Source: Metallyticus violacea (taxonomy: Eukaryota > Arthropoda > Insecta > Mantodea > Metallyticidae). From it: DNA of 64,000 bases. Position numbers and translations under genes: made by a program. The notes beneath the pieces were generated by a model, which was given only the letters and a program-made list of their open reading frames with translations, had not been told where the DNA came from and ran no database searches. Positions 27,220-40,364 of this stretch are shown here, piece after piece (position 1 is the stretch's first letter; each line of letters opens with the position of its first letter). The stretch lies in assembly GCA_030762175.1 (NCBI GenBank), contig JAUJEO010000020.1:62001-126000 (forward strand), written 5' to 3'.

Positions 27220-29737
27220 TGTGACATCGTAGGTACTTAGTGTTCAACAGAAATTGATGATTGTAGGTGATGAAGGTTCGTGGTGAAGAAGAAATGAATG
27301 CACAACATTTGTGGGGATGGGGGGAATGGTGGCTCAGTGGGTATCACATCTGCACAGTCGGTGCTGATTGCAGTGCTGGTGGAATGTGCAGTGCCAAATG
27401 GAACGCTAGGTAAATGGATGAATCGTATGATCAAAAATTGAAGCTAACTAAGTAACGAACGAACGAACGGAAAAAAAAAAAAAAAATTATCTAAACTATG
27501 CATTTAAGTTTAGAAGTTTTAAACCTGTTTTCTAGGTCGACAAAGAACGTAAATGGGGCATTTTGTGCAAAAGATGAGAAGGAGCACTTTAGCTAAAATA
27601 CGCTGTCTGCATAGAAATGGCATGATTGCGAAACCGCTCGGCACATGTGCCTGGAACGGAAATTGCACTTGAAGAAAAATGTGCTTGCACGGGTATCGTG
27701 CTCCGCCGGCATCCGGCACCACTAGCGACTTTCGCCAAATTTTCCTGTCAGCGCGAGCGACTATTTTGCCACTACTAACGATGCTTAGGAAAAGGAGGCG
27801 AGCGTAGGCCGTCAGGCCGTAGCTCGCCGCAGCAAACCACTGGGTCCACCGGTTTCTGGGATTTACCCGAGGTTAGCGTTAGGGCTAGTGTGTGTGTGTA
27901 TTTGAACTTGTTACGAATGCAAACTTTTGCACCATTTCAAATTTCCTGATAGAATCCACGTCTGGTCGGTCATGCTGATTTCCGCCGTGGCGGGGGTGCT
28001 GGCGTCGCTGAAAAAGTGAGCTTTTCAGGTACGTATAAACTTGATCTCGTCACTTTTCATCCCGCATTGTTGTCATTGCACTCGAATGAAGTGCCCGCGT
28101 GGTACAGGTTTGCGCGTCGGAGGTCACCCATTTCATTTCATTTCATTCCATTCCATTGATGGTGTACCGCCAATTCTTGTGGTTCAGTCTCGGTTATTAC
28201 TATTATGCACTGCAGATGTAACTAAAGGCAGGAGCCACTCATTAGGCATTATGCACTGCACACAGAGTCTGGACGGCGCAGTGGCGGCGGCGGCATGCTA
28301 TACCCAGAAGGAAGGTAACGAGGGAGTTGCTGTGCTACAACATCATGGTGGTGGGCGGTCGGGAGCCGAGGCGGCGAACAGCAGGGACGACGGCAGCGGG
28401 CACGAAAGAAGGTGAGTGGAAGGAGGAGAAAATGGTGCATGGTAAAATGTTGAGTTCATGGTCGAAAATGGTCAAACTGGAGAATCCTTCCCTGTGGTCT
28501 TTCCTTTGTCGCGCATTGGCATCGAGGGTAGGGAGGTTGTGCGAGAATGTTGAGAGAGCGAGCGAGCTGTAAGAGCGGGATGGTAGTGGGTGAACTGATT
28601 GAAAAATGTGAAACGGGAGCACTCTTATTTAAAAGGACGAATTTGGCACCACCACTCACTCCTCTTGCAACCTGTGCACGTGCGTGCATGATGCACTTCT
28701 GAATGGTCAGTTGGCACGCGCACGAGCACTCTCAATCACCAGGCACATCTGCTTGCTAGCATGCGTGCTCTCCCCGAGCCTGCATCGCCGGGCTAGCCAC
28801 TGTCGAGCACTACAATACACTGCACGCACGCACGCACGCACACGCGCGCGCGCGCATTGAGGTGAAAACCACTACACTACTAGCCCAACAACAGCTGCTG
28901 CAGGTAGGTGCTCTTTCGGAGCCTGAGGCGTCGCGTCACTTGGCACACGCTGACCACTGTGGGGCACGCACTGCACTGCACTGCTCAATCACTTTGTCGC
29001 ACGCACCACCCACCAAAACACCGGCCGGTGGCACCCTCCGCCTGGCTGGCACTTTGAGGTGAAAATCGCTTGGCACACTCGCTCGATGTGCCGCCGTTTA
29101 GCAGCACGTTGGCACCGAATGCAGAAAGCAGGACCCTCTGCTCGCAGCACTGGACGGACGGGCGATGTAGAAGCAGAGAAAAGCTGGCTGGCCCCATAGC
29201 GTGATGATGAAGTAGTGGCTCGCCCCTTGCACAGTAATCTGGACCTTGGACTGTAATGCTTACCGTCAACGTGGCAGGCACGTGTGAAAATGCACCCACC
29301 GGTTAAGCACTCGCAATTCGTAGGTATGGCCCCGATGATGCAGTCGGTCACTTGGTTTGCAGCCGCTTCCCTGCCAGAGCCAGCGTCATGGTGACACCTG
29401 AAAGAAAAGGTTGTACGCACGCTGTTTGGCAACGAGCAAGTACGTGCACAAATCCAGCTTAGCTGTGCAACTTACCTCGTCTAGCCATGAATTTTGCACC
29501 ATCTCAGCCTGGGAGTTCCCCGCCTTTCGAGCGTGCAGCACCAAAGTTGTAGCGTAATGGCGGGCGGACGAGATTCCAACATGGCCGCAAGCGTCATGCG
29601 CACGCCACGGGAGTGCGGGGTGGGGGAACGAGGCACGAACGAGAAGCAGCCAGGGCAAAGCAAAGGCAAAAACGACAAGGCGAATTTCATCAAACGTTAA
29701 TAATAATTCTCCTATCTACACATACATACATGTATAT

Positions 29738-29771
<34 letters not shown>

Positions 29772-32159
29772 TCCTCGCGCATACAGGTACTGCGCAGGCA
29801 CGCTGTCCAATCGCTGGCGATGTTACAGGACGCCGGCAAGGGTGCTTTCATGTATTCTTCACCTGAGGAAGTAAGTGCCTTCGGTAGTAATGTTTCAGTA
29901 GTAGTCGTATCTTAAAAACGAAAACATTTCTTTACCAATCAAATATTAATGACATTTATATTCAATTAAATCTTTTAAATTCCAGATACAAAAAAATCAA
30001 TTAATCTACTCCTCTATTAAACTCATCACTAACAACAATTTGTATTCACTTCACTCTTCGAGAATCAGCTGGCCTGAAAGTAAGTGTGTTTGTGTTGATC
30101 GGTTGATTTGCCGTAGCTGCTCGTACCAACTGACGGATGTTGAGCTAGCCAATGGTGGTCCGTGTAAGGCAGGTAGCAGACGAACCTTGTGGAACGTACT
30201 CTTTGGACAGTGGATTATCGAAGCCGCCCACTTTTTGTTGCCAACTTGACGAGCATCTCCAAGGAAGGGAGGGAGCAAGCGGGCGAGCAAACGTGTACAT
30301 TTCGCCATATTTTCACGTTAGAAAATGTTCTTGGTGTCAATGTAGCCTTTCGTTTCGGTCGCAGAGAAGCAAAGGCACCGTCTCCCTCTATCTTGAGCAC
30401 ACCTTGCAATGCCATATTGTCACGTGACCAACTTTATTTACCGGATCCCGAGGTTGGTATCGATAGCGGACAAAATGGCAGTATATGCTATAGGTCCGTC
30501 AATGTGCTAATTTCTCTTCCAGTTATTATTAATTTTCAATGTGTTCTGGTTAGTTACTTACAGTGGTTTATAGGCAGGCAGGCAGGCGCAAGTAAAGTGT
30601 TACTTGTTTTCTATCAAGTTAATGTTGATTTAGTGAAATCACGTCAGGAAGCGAACTTGTGTAATAGCAAGTGTTAGGACCACGTGGGAATGCTCTCGAC
30701 GTCTTTATTGTGGCGGAGAGCGGCACAATGCCAACGATATTACATTTCTCAATACCAGTAAATGAAAAAGCAGTGGATAATGAGTGCAAGTTAATGATGA
30801 AAGTGCAGTGTAGTTACACATTTCTTACTAAAACGTGTGATTAGGAAGGACATTTTTGGTGCATTTTCCTTATTCGACAGTGAGTGAGTGTGTGGGTGGG
30901 TTAGTGATGTAAGGAAAGATGTGCAAGAACGTATCAAGTGGGTTTTGGAGCGAGATGATGAGAGTTTTTGCAATTTTTAATATCTGGTGCAAAGCCTCAA
31001 GATATGCTATTTACAAATGGGTGGTTTGTTGCATTTACGTGGTTTATTACTGTGGTTCATAGTTGGAAGTAGCGTGTTACTTCTTTTGATTTTTATTCAG
31101 TTAATATGGTTGGTTGCTTGGTTGGTGGGGGATGCAGACATTTGTCGCTTTTTTCCCCTAGTTTCCCAATTATTTTTCACATGTGTGTGGTTTTCTAGTT
31201 GACTGCATTTCAGCAGCAAGATGGTATTCGCATCCTCACACAGTGGCTGCTTTCCTTGATCAATTTCATCCTGAAGAGATGAAATCATGCCAAGAAATGA
31301 CACCAATTTTTCTTGGTTTCAATAAAAGATGTTTGAAAGTATCTTCAAGTTTTTGTTTGATATTTTGCGCTTCTTGTTCGGTTATTCATCTTTTTATGTG
31401 AGTTTTCAATTTAGAGGAAAGTTTTAGTTCCAAAGGTGGTTTCAATTTTATGAGGGTTCCATTTTAAAACTATTTCTGTTCTGGATTGTATGATAATGTG
31501 TTTTCCTTATTGTTTTCATTTATAGCGTATGTTGGTGGGTAACTGCAAGGTATTATGCTTTGTAGTGCTGCTTTAGAGTTGCTTAAGATGACAATTCTTT
31601 TTTTAATAATGTCATTATGTTAGGTCTTTGCACTCTAAACCGCACATAGTTAGTTGCTTAGTGTACTAAGTGCTGTCAATGTTGTTAATACCTCAGAGGC
31701 TGGGTTGTTCTTCTTGGAGACCATTGCACCCAGATTTAGTTTCTATATATTGCAAAGAATCGGTGGGTGCTGCTAATTTTTAAAATTTTGTCTACGTGCT
31801 CTTTCTGCGTGTAATTTTGGAAAGTCTTTTTGTGTGCTGTGTGGAATATCAAACCATTCATTCCCGTTTTGATTACTTTTGAATTAGTGTCGTTCTGTTT
31901 AAATTGGCAGGTTGTTAGTTATGCTCAGCATTGTGGTAGCGATTGGTGTTGTTTTAGTGGCTGGCTCCTGTTTTCATTCCTAAGGACCAAGATTGTATTG
32001 CGTGGAATGCAAGTTATGGACGTTAAGTTATTTCCATACAGCACATTGGACTTTATGTATCTTTTGTACATGTCACGTTCGATCTGCTGGACCTCTTAAT
32101 ATGTTCTTCTTCTTCTTCTTGTTCTTGTTCTTGTTCTTCTTCTTCTTCTTCTTCTTCTT

Positions 32160-32190
<31 letters not shown>

Positions 32191-32804
32191 GCTATATGGT
32201 CGATCTGTTCGGAGAAGGAAAGTTTTTTGTCAAGTGTCATACTAGGATATGTAGCATGTTCTTTCTCTTGTAGTAGTTCAATGTTGATTTTAAGCACAAA
32301 TCATCTGTATAGTGTGTTGTAGACTGAAAAGCTGGAAAACTGTGGCAATTGGCGTATAATTCCATGTTGTTGGTGGATGCCCATGTTTGCATGCTACTGA
32401 TAATTGTCTGCATTTCTTCTTCTGGCTACCGAAATGTTTCCCCCTCTTGATTTTGAACCAAAAATATCACATTTTAAGCACAATTAATGTGCATGCATTG
32501 CGTGTTAATTGTCACGCCTGTTAAATCACCACACACATTGGTGAGGTAGTGATGTTTAAAGCGATGGCCCCAACATGATTGGTTGTCATCAGAAGTAATG
32601 AATGAAAGGGGTCATGTTAAACAGCACGTGCAATGGTGTAGCAGGAGGAGGGCGTGTCGCAGGCGGGGCACTTTGGGAGTGATCGTTCTGACGAGGAGCT
32701 GCTCAAAGAAGGCATCAGGTTACAAGCGCCATGCTGAAATGAGTAGCATTGGAGCAGGAGGAGGGTATCCTTCGGACCCGATGCCCTTAGGTGTAAGTCT
32801 TGTT
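27220..32804. other. Spacers A and B (unit 2)
   Basis: Copy of 5651-11240, with block a of the diverged duplicate at 28218-28414, a shorter T run near 29740-29768, and the TTC tract at 32104-32189. No gene recognised. Confidence 0.6.
32104..32189. repeat. TTC microsatellite (unit 2)
   Basis: About 86 bp, two TTC repeats shorter than in unit 1. Confidence 0.95.
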
Positions 32805-32820
32805 GGCCCTGAAAAGGGCC
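32805..32820 (-). promoter_or_regulatory. Histone mRNA 3' stem-loop, H2B unit 2
   Basis: Minus-strand GGCCCTTTTCAGGGCC. Confidence 0.95.
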
Positions 32821-32860
32821 GTTTTTTTTTCTTTTTTTTTTTTTACGTTGTACTCCAGCT

Positions 32861-33846
<986 letters not shown>

Positions 33847-33881
33847 ATGGGCAGCCACGGTCTTGGCAAATATAAGAAAAC

Positions 33882-33897
33882 GGCCCTTTTCAGGGCC
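33882..33897 (+). promoter_or_regulatory. Histone mRNA 3' stem-loop, H2A unit 2
   Basis: GGCCCTTTTCAGGGCC, 35 bp after the stop. Confidence 0.95.
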
Positions 33898-34500
33898 AAC
33901 ATTTGTTTCCCGTAAGGCGCGCCCGGTTGGAACGACTCGTGCGATGCGCTGGCAGTTTGCAGCGCCAGTGTGCTTGGTGCATGTGGCTCGTAACAGTTGT
34001 AAAGGGGTCGAGCATCGGTCTAGGTGGGCAGTCAGAGATGCAAGAAGTCTTCTAGCCTTTCCCGTAGGCCTCTCGGTGAAAAGAAACAGAAAAATGTGGG
34101 GGGGAAAAAAGGGCAAGTTATCGTGGCGAAAAGAGGCAAGCCGAACAGGCTCTCCAAAGGCACTTTGCCGAAAGCCTGGGAGCCTTTTTTATTTCTTTAA
34201 AGTAGGACTCTCCAGGCAAAACGGGGAAGCCGAACACCCTCTACAAACGCACACGTTCTCGAAAGCCTATGGGAGCCTTTTTAGTAGGCTCTTCCAGGCG
34301 CACGATCTGGTGGCGAAAAGAGGCGAGGCGAGGCGAGGCAAGCCAAACTCAAGTTATAGTGCGGAACAGTGAGCCTAGGGGCCTTTCTCGCGTAGCGAAT
34401 ACAGAGGCAAGCCGAACAGAAAGGCTCGCAAAGATTTCGGGTCGTGGAAGATTGCCGCTGGAAGTATCGTGACTAGTAGCTCCCATGGGAAGAAATTGTT
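33898..34500. repeat. H2A-H4 3' spacer with subrepeats (unit 2)
   Basis: Copy of 12336-12938; no gene. Confidence 0.6.
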
Positions 34501-34516
34501 GGCCCTGAAAAGGGCC
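34501..34516 (-). promoter_or_regulatory. Histone mRNA 3' stem-loop, H4 unit 2
   Basis: Minus-strand GGCCCTTTTCAGGGCC. Confidence 0.95.
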
Positions 34517-34570
34517 GTTTTTTGTTGATCGGTCTCTCTGCAAGAGTCGTGCGATGAGTGGCAGGGAGAC

Positions 34571-35519
<949 letters not shown>

Positions 35520-35581
35520 GCTGTCGGCCACAAATGGCAACTCGCCCTAGTGAGTGTGGCGGCCCCCCCCCCCCCAAAAAC

Positions 35582-35597
35582 GGCCCTTTTCAGGGCC
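35582..35597 (+). promoter_or_regulatory. Histone mRNA 3' stem-loop, H3 unit 2
   Basis: GGCCCTTTTCAGGGCC; the preceding C run is one base shorter than in unit 1. Confidence 0.95.
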
Positions 35598-36253
35598 AAC
35601 ATTAGTCTCGGTTTGAGGGAAAGTGCGGGAATTTTCTCCAGCGCGATGGAACGTGGCCTGGTTACGGAGATGCCGAGCGAAAACTTGCCCTTACCCCGCA
35701 GTACAAGTTGTGTACCAAGAGTGATGGAGCAGAAGTCCCTTAATTTCCTGTTTGCGTGACCGCACGTAAAAGTGTAAATGTTGCATGCTATAATTTAATT
35801 CCCCCACTGTGATGTAATGTAACCTACGCGTCTTAGATTAGTGGCTGCAGTGTGTCGTTCCTCATTGCGGAAATGCTAGGAAAACTGTGGACGCAGTGCT
35901 TGGCTCTCGCCTCTTTTTCGTATATGCAAGTAAATCGCTGTAATGTTGGGGATATCTCCTTTGATTGAAGCAGAAGGAGAGAAATAAACGGCAGGAAAAA
36001 AAAAAAAAAAAAAAAAAAATGTATATGTACATAAATCGTCAATATGAATTTATAGTGCATCACATGCGCGGTACTATGTTTGGGAGTAAATGGTGGCAAA
36101 ACTCCTTTAACACCAACGGGGAGAGACCACTAGTGCTTGAGGATTCGAACCCAGTACCTCCATAACTATAGCATGAAGCTCTAACCGCAACAAGTCCACG
36201 TCGGATAGGGGTCGTCCGGGGATGGCTACTGCCCTTCGGGAACGCGGCGTGAT
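35598..36253. other. H3-H1 3' spacer (unit 2)
   Basis: Copy of 15926-16581, including the tRNA-like block at 36126-36198; no gene. Confidence 0.65.
36126..36198 (-). repeat. tRNA-like block (unit 2)
   Basis: Same as 16454-16526; B box complement at 36141-36151. Confidence 0.5.
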
Positions 36254-36269
36254 GGCCCTGATAAGGGCC
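36254..36269 (-). promoter_or_regulatory. Histone mRNA 3' stem-loop, H1 unit 2 (variant loop)
   Basis: Minus-strand GGCCCTTATCAGGGCC with the TATC loop. Confidence 0.9.
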
Positions 36270-36347
36270 GTTTTTTTTTCCCCCCACCTTCCCGGGGGAT
36301 GGGGACAGCGAGAGAAGGGCTGCGGCCCTGGTCGGGTGCGTGGTGAC

Positions 36348-36977
36348 TCACTTCTTCTTGGAGCTTGCTTTCTTGGGCGCCTTCGCCTTCGCAGCCTTCT
36401 TGGGCTTTGGGGCCTTGGGCTTCTTGGTGGGCATCTTGGTAGCTTTCTTCGCCTTGGAAGGGGCCTTCTTCGGCTTGGCCACTGCAGGTGCCCTCTTCTT
36501 GTCGGACGGCTTCTTGGCAGCTTTTTTGGGGGACGCTTTGGATGCGGACCTCTTCATCTTGCCAGAGGATGCTGCTTTCTTCTCCTTGGGCGCTGCCGGC
36601 CTGCCCCGGGAAGGCGCTGCGGACACGGCGGACTTCTCGGGCTTCGCTGCCGAGGCGAGCTTGAAGGAGCCGGAAGCCCCCTTGCCCTTGGTCTGCACGA
36701 GTTCCCCGGAGGCCACGGCCGCTTTCAGGTACTTCTTGATGAAAGGTGCCAACTTCTCGGAGTCGGCCTTGTAGTTTGCGGCGATGTATTTCTTGATGGC
36801 CTGCAGGGAAGAGCCACCCCTCTCCTTGAGGCTCTTGATGGCATTACTCACCATCTCGGACGTGCGGGGGTGTGCAGGCTTCGACCTGGGCTTCTTCGCC
36901 GAAGAGGCCTTGGCCTTCTTCGGCGAAGTCTGTGCAGGAGCTGCTGCGGGTGCTGTGGCTGCGGCGGTGTCTGCCAT
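36348..36977 (-). CDS. H1: Linker histone H1 (unit 2), promoter displaced by a LINE
   Basis: Same 209-residue H1 with an intact frame. Only 18 bp of its own leader (36978-36995) remain before the T run that is the A tail of a 5.75 kb LINE in the same orientation. The normal upstream sequence resumes at 42764. Any message would have to start in the LINE 3' region or read through the whole element, so this copy is probably silent or misregulated despite the perfect coding sequence. Confidence 0.97.
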   Translation of the reverse strand: MADTAAATAPAAAPAQTSPKKAKASSAKKPRSKPAHPRTSEMVSNAIKSLKERGGSSLQAIKKYIAANYKADSEKLAPFIKKYLKAAVASGELVQTKGKGASGSFKLASAAKPEKSAVSAAPSRGRPAAPKEKKAASSGKMKRSASKASPKKAAKKPSDKKRAPAVAKPKKAPSKAKKATKMPTKKPKAPKPKKAAKAKAPKKASSKKK

Positions 36978-36988
36978 TGCGATCGGCG

Positions 36989-36991
<3 letters not shown>

Positions 36992-37063
<72 letters not shown>
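36992..37063 (-). repeat. Terminal poly(A) tail of the unit 2 LINE
   Basis: 72 T on the plus strand. The first four belong to, or cannot be told from, the target duplication, as expected when reverse transcription is primed on a T-rich nick. Confidence 0.9.
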
Positions 37064-37067
<4 letters not shown>

Positions 37068-37557
37068 GGCGGCCCCACACCCGCCAACCCCGGTGGCGAT
37101 CATCCTCAGGGGCTACATCGCCTCCCCATGCAGTTAATGCTAACATGCAAGAGGAGCTTGTTAGAGCGGTCCGTGTGCATTAGTCGGGTCCCGCTTAAGC
37201 ACCCCGGTTAGTAAAGGTTAATTGGATGCTGGCATGCGGTGCATGCGAGCGCGTCAGAGATGAATCCGGGTGATACCCATGACGCGAAGACCTGAGTATC
37301 AGCCGGGGTTAGCATGCAATTTGTAATGGGTTATGTGACTGTCTTTAGTGTGTTAGTGGTTAGCGCGTGCTAGTTAATGTGGGTGAGTGGAGTGTGATTT
37401 CTAATCTTAGTATTAGTTCATGCAACTTAACCTAATGAATGGTACCATACTCGAGAGCCGCCGGTGAAGTGCTGCGGTGGGTCGTTATGCCGATGACTGC
37501 GTTGCCTCCTGGAGCTCCGCTGCCAACGGTTGCTGGTAAAAGCCTGTAAAAATAGAA

Positions 37558-37559
<2 letters not shown>
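37064..37559 (-). other. 3' untranslated region of the unit 2 LINE
   Basis: About 500 bp between the internal A run after ORF2 and the terminal A tail. No open frame of note. It could be a normal 3' UTR or sequence carried along past a first A run. Confidence 0.6.
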
Positions 37560-37604
<45 letters not shown>

Positions 37605-37608
<4 letters not shown>

Positions 37609-40364
37609 TCTATGTAGTTTCTAATTGCCTGTGTGACTAGGTTAAGGTGAGCTTGGATGAGTTGTGGGTCTGTGGGGTTGCTCAGGTTCCTGTCAAATAT
37701 ATGTAACGGGCGTTTGTGAATATTAATTGTTGTGAGATAGGTCCCCAGTGGTTTGATCAGTGGATTTCTGCTCTTGTGTGCTGAGATGTACATGTCGTGA
37801 GTTAGTTTCTTGATGAATTCCTCAATAGTGTGTAGTTGTAATTCCCGGTGTAGGATGTCTGCTGGTGTGATCATGGGCACTTTGGCTATGATGCGGATGA
37901 TTTTGTTTTGGAGTGACTGTAGTGCCTTAATATGGGTGGGGGCAGCATACCCCCAGACTGGTGCTGCGTAGGTTATGATAGGTCTTATAAGGGTTTTGTA
38001 CAATGTAAGGCCCATGTTGAGATTGAGTGAGTTGCTGTATTTGATCAGGGGAAGGATTTTGCCTAATTGAGCATGTGCTTTCCTACGTGCTTGTATGATG
38101 TGTTGGTTCCATGTAAGGCCTTGATCCATGACGAGCCCTAAGTAAGTGACGCGGTTGGACCAGGTGATGTCTTTTCCGAAAAGTTGCAGTGGCGGCAGAT
38201 TATGCCTCGGGAACCTGTGCTTTATGCGTTTTGTAAAGATGATAGCTTGGCACTTAGAAGTGTTGACTTTAATTCGCCAGTTCGCGAGCCAGCTTTCAAG
38301 AGAGCCGAGAGCATTTTGAAGGTGCTTGGTTAGTAATTTTGTGCTGCCGGATTGGGCTGTGATGGTGGTGTCATCTGCGTATACATAGAGCGAGGTATTT
38401 GCTGTCTTGGGGATGTCGTTTATGTACAGATTAAATAGTACCGGACCAATAAGGCTGCCCTGGGGCACTCCAGCCCTTACTGGCCGGGGTGTCGAGAGTG
38501 TTTGGTTGACATTGCAGCGGAACTGTCTGTCGCGCAGATAATTTGCAATAAGTTTGATCATAGTATCGGAGAATTTTAATTTTTGGAGTTTATATATAAG
38601 TCCCTCGTGCCATACCCTGTCGAATGCTCGCTCTATGTCTAACATTACTGCCCCGGTGGACTTGCGGATATTAAAGCCGTGTGTGATTTGTTCTGTTGCT
38701 CTGAGTAATTGTAAAGTTGTTGAGTGTTTGGCTCGAAAGCCAAATTGCTCAGGTATTATTATATTATGTTTGTGTATGTGTGAGTTGATGCGTTTGAGTA
38801 TTACTTTTTCTAGCACTTTGCTGAGGGTATTGAGCAAGCTGATTGGTCTGTAATTGTCAGGGTTGGTGAGGTCTTTATTTGGTTTTGGAAAGTGTAGTAC
38901 ATGAGCTAGTTTCCATTTGTTGGGGTAATGTCCGCTGGTGAGTGCAAAGTTGCAAATGTTGCTCAGTACAGCAATGGCTTTGTTTGGTAGGTGTTTGAGT
39001 GCTATGTTAGGAATTCTGTCAGGGCCTGGTGCCTTGCGGGGAGGGAGGTGATTGATTATCCACTGGACTTCTGAGGGGCAGGTACGTCGGATGAGATTGT
39101 GAGTTGTGCGTTCATGGGCATCAGACGTTGCGTCGTTGACTTCCTCTATGTGGGTCGGGGAGGAGGGCATGGCGTTAGGTGTGAGGGTGGATGCTAAGGC
39201 GTGCGCTAGAGCTTCTGCTTTCTCAAGGTCAGTAGTCGCTATGCTTTGTTGGTAATGAAGTGGAGGAATTTGTGTATGTACGCGAGTGAGATTTTTCGTA
39301 ATGCGCCATACGGAGCTGTTGTTTGTGTCTAATTGGGCCAGGGTGTCGTCCCATTGTTGGGCGACTATTTTGGCACTGTGTTCTCTGCATAGCTCATTGA
39401 GCTGTAGCAGTCTGTTTGCGTAGGTCTGGTGACGCGTGCGTTGCCAAAGACGGCGGATTCGGTTGCGCTCTGCTGCGAGCTTTCGCACGTCAGGGGGAAG
39501 ATTGCGGCCTGAGTGGTGGGGGGTATGTACTGGGACCGAGCTTATTGTTGCAAATTGTATAGCCTGCTCGAGGGCAGCTACCGTATTTTCCATGTCCGTT
39601 TGTGTTTGGATGGTGTGGTGTGATAGTTGTTCGTCTATAGTTTGGGCGAAAAGGAGCCAGTTTGCTTTGTTAAAGTTGTGTCTTCGGAGGGGGGGGGTTT
39701 GGTCGGTCGGTGCGGTCAGCTGTATTAGGAGTGGTAGGTGATCAGAAGACAGGTCGTTGATTGTTTTCAGTTCTATGCTTTGGGTTATGTTGCGTGTCAT
39801 TGCTATATCGAGGATGTCAGGGGTATGGAGTCGATTCCAGGGGATGTAGGTCGGGTCAGTTGGTGCATGTATAACATAGTCCGAGGCATTCTCATGGCTC
39901 AGCAGTTTTGAACCTACCGAGTTGGTTGTGTTACTGTTCCAGATCTGATGCTTGGCATTAAGGTCGCCAGCTATAATTACTCTATAGTTTTGTGATAGTA
40001 TATCGTCTAAGTCGGGCAGATGAATGTCTCCGGGGGGGTTGTATGCTGCTACTAGAAGTATTGGCAGTTTGTTGATGTATATGTGTATACCGGTTGCTTC
40101 TAATCGGAGTAGAGGGGGCAGATTCGCCTGACAGTGTAGGACATCATTCCTGATTATAATGGCCGTGCCTCCTCCCCTTTTGTCTCTGTCGTTTCTGTAT
40201 GTTTTGTATCCATTGATTGAAAACCTTTCTGTGGGACCTAGATGAGTTTCAGTGATGAGAGCTGCTTGGATCTTATGCTTTGTGAGAAAATTAATGAGTT
40301 CCGTTTTTCGGGAGCGAATTCCATGTGCGTTCCATGTAACCAGTGTGGTGAGGGCTTTAGCCAT
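37605..40364 (-). CDS. LINE ORF2: endonuclease and reverse transcriptase (Jockey-like)
   Basis: 919 codons. An apurinic-type endonuclease covers about residues 8-216: WNAHG at 11-15, the metal-binding Glu39 in TETH, GDLNAKH with Asp134 and Asn136, and the SSDHLP end with Asp208/His209. The reverse transcriptase covers about 440-720: LDIERAFD with Asp576, AGVPQGSLIGP near 631-641, and VYADD with Asp664/Asp665. All catalytic residues I can locate are present, and there is no RNase H domain, as usual for Jockey-type elements. The start overlaps the ORF1 stop in ATGGCTAA, suggesting translation by termination-reinitiation. The stop codon runs straight into a 47-base A run. Confidence 0.95.
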
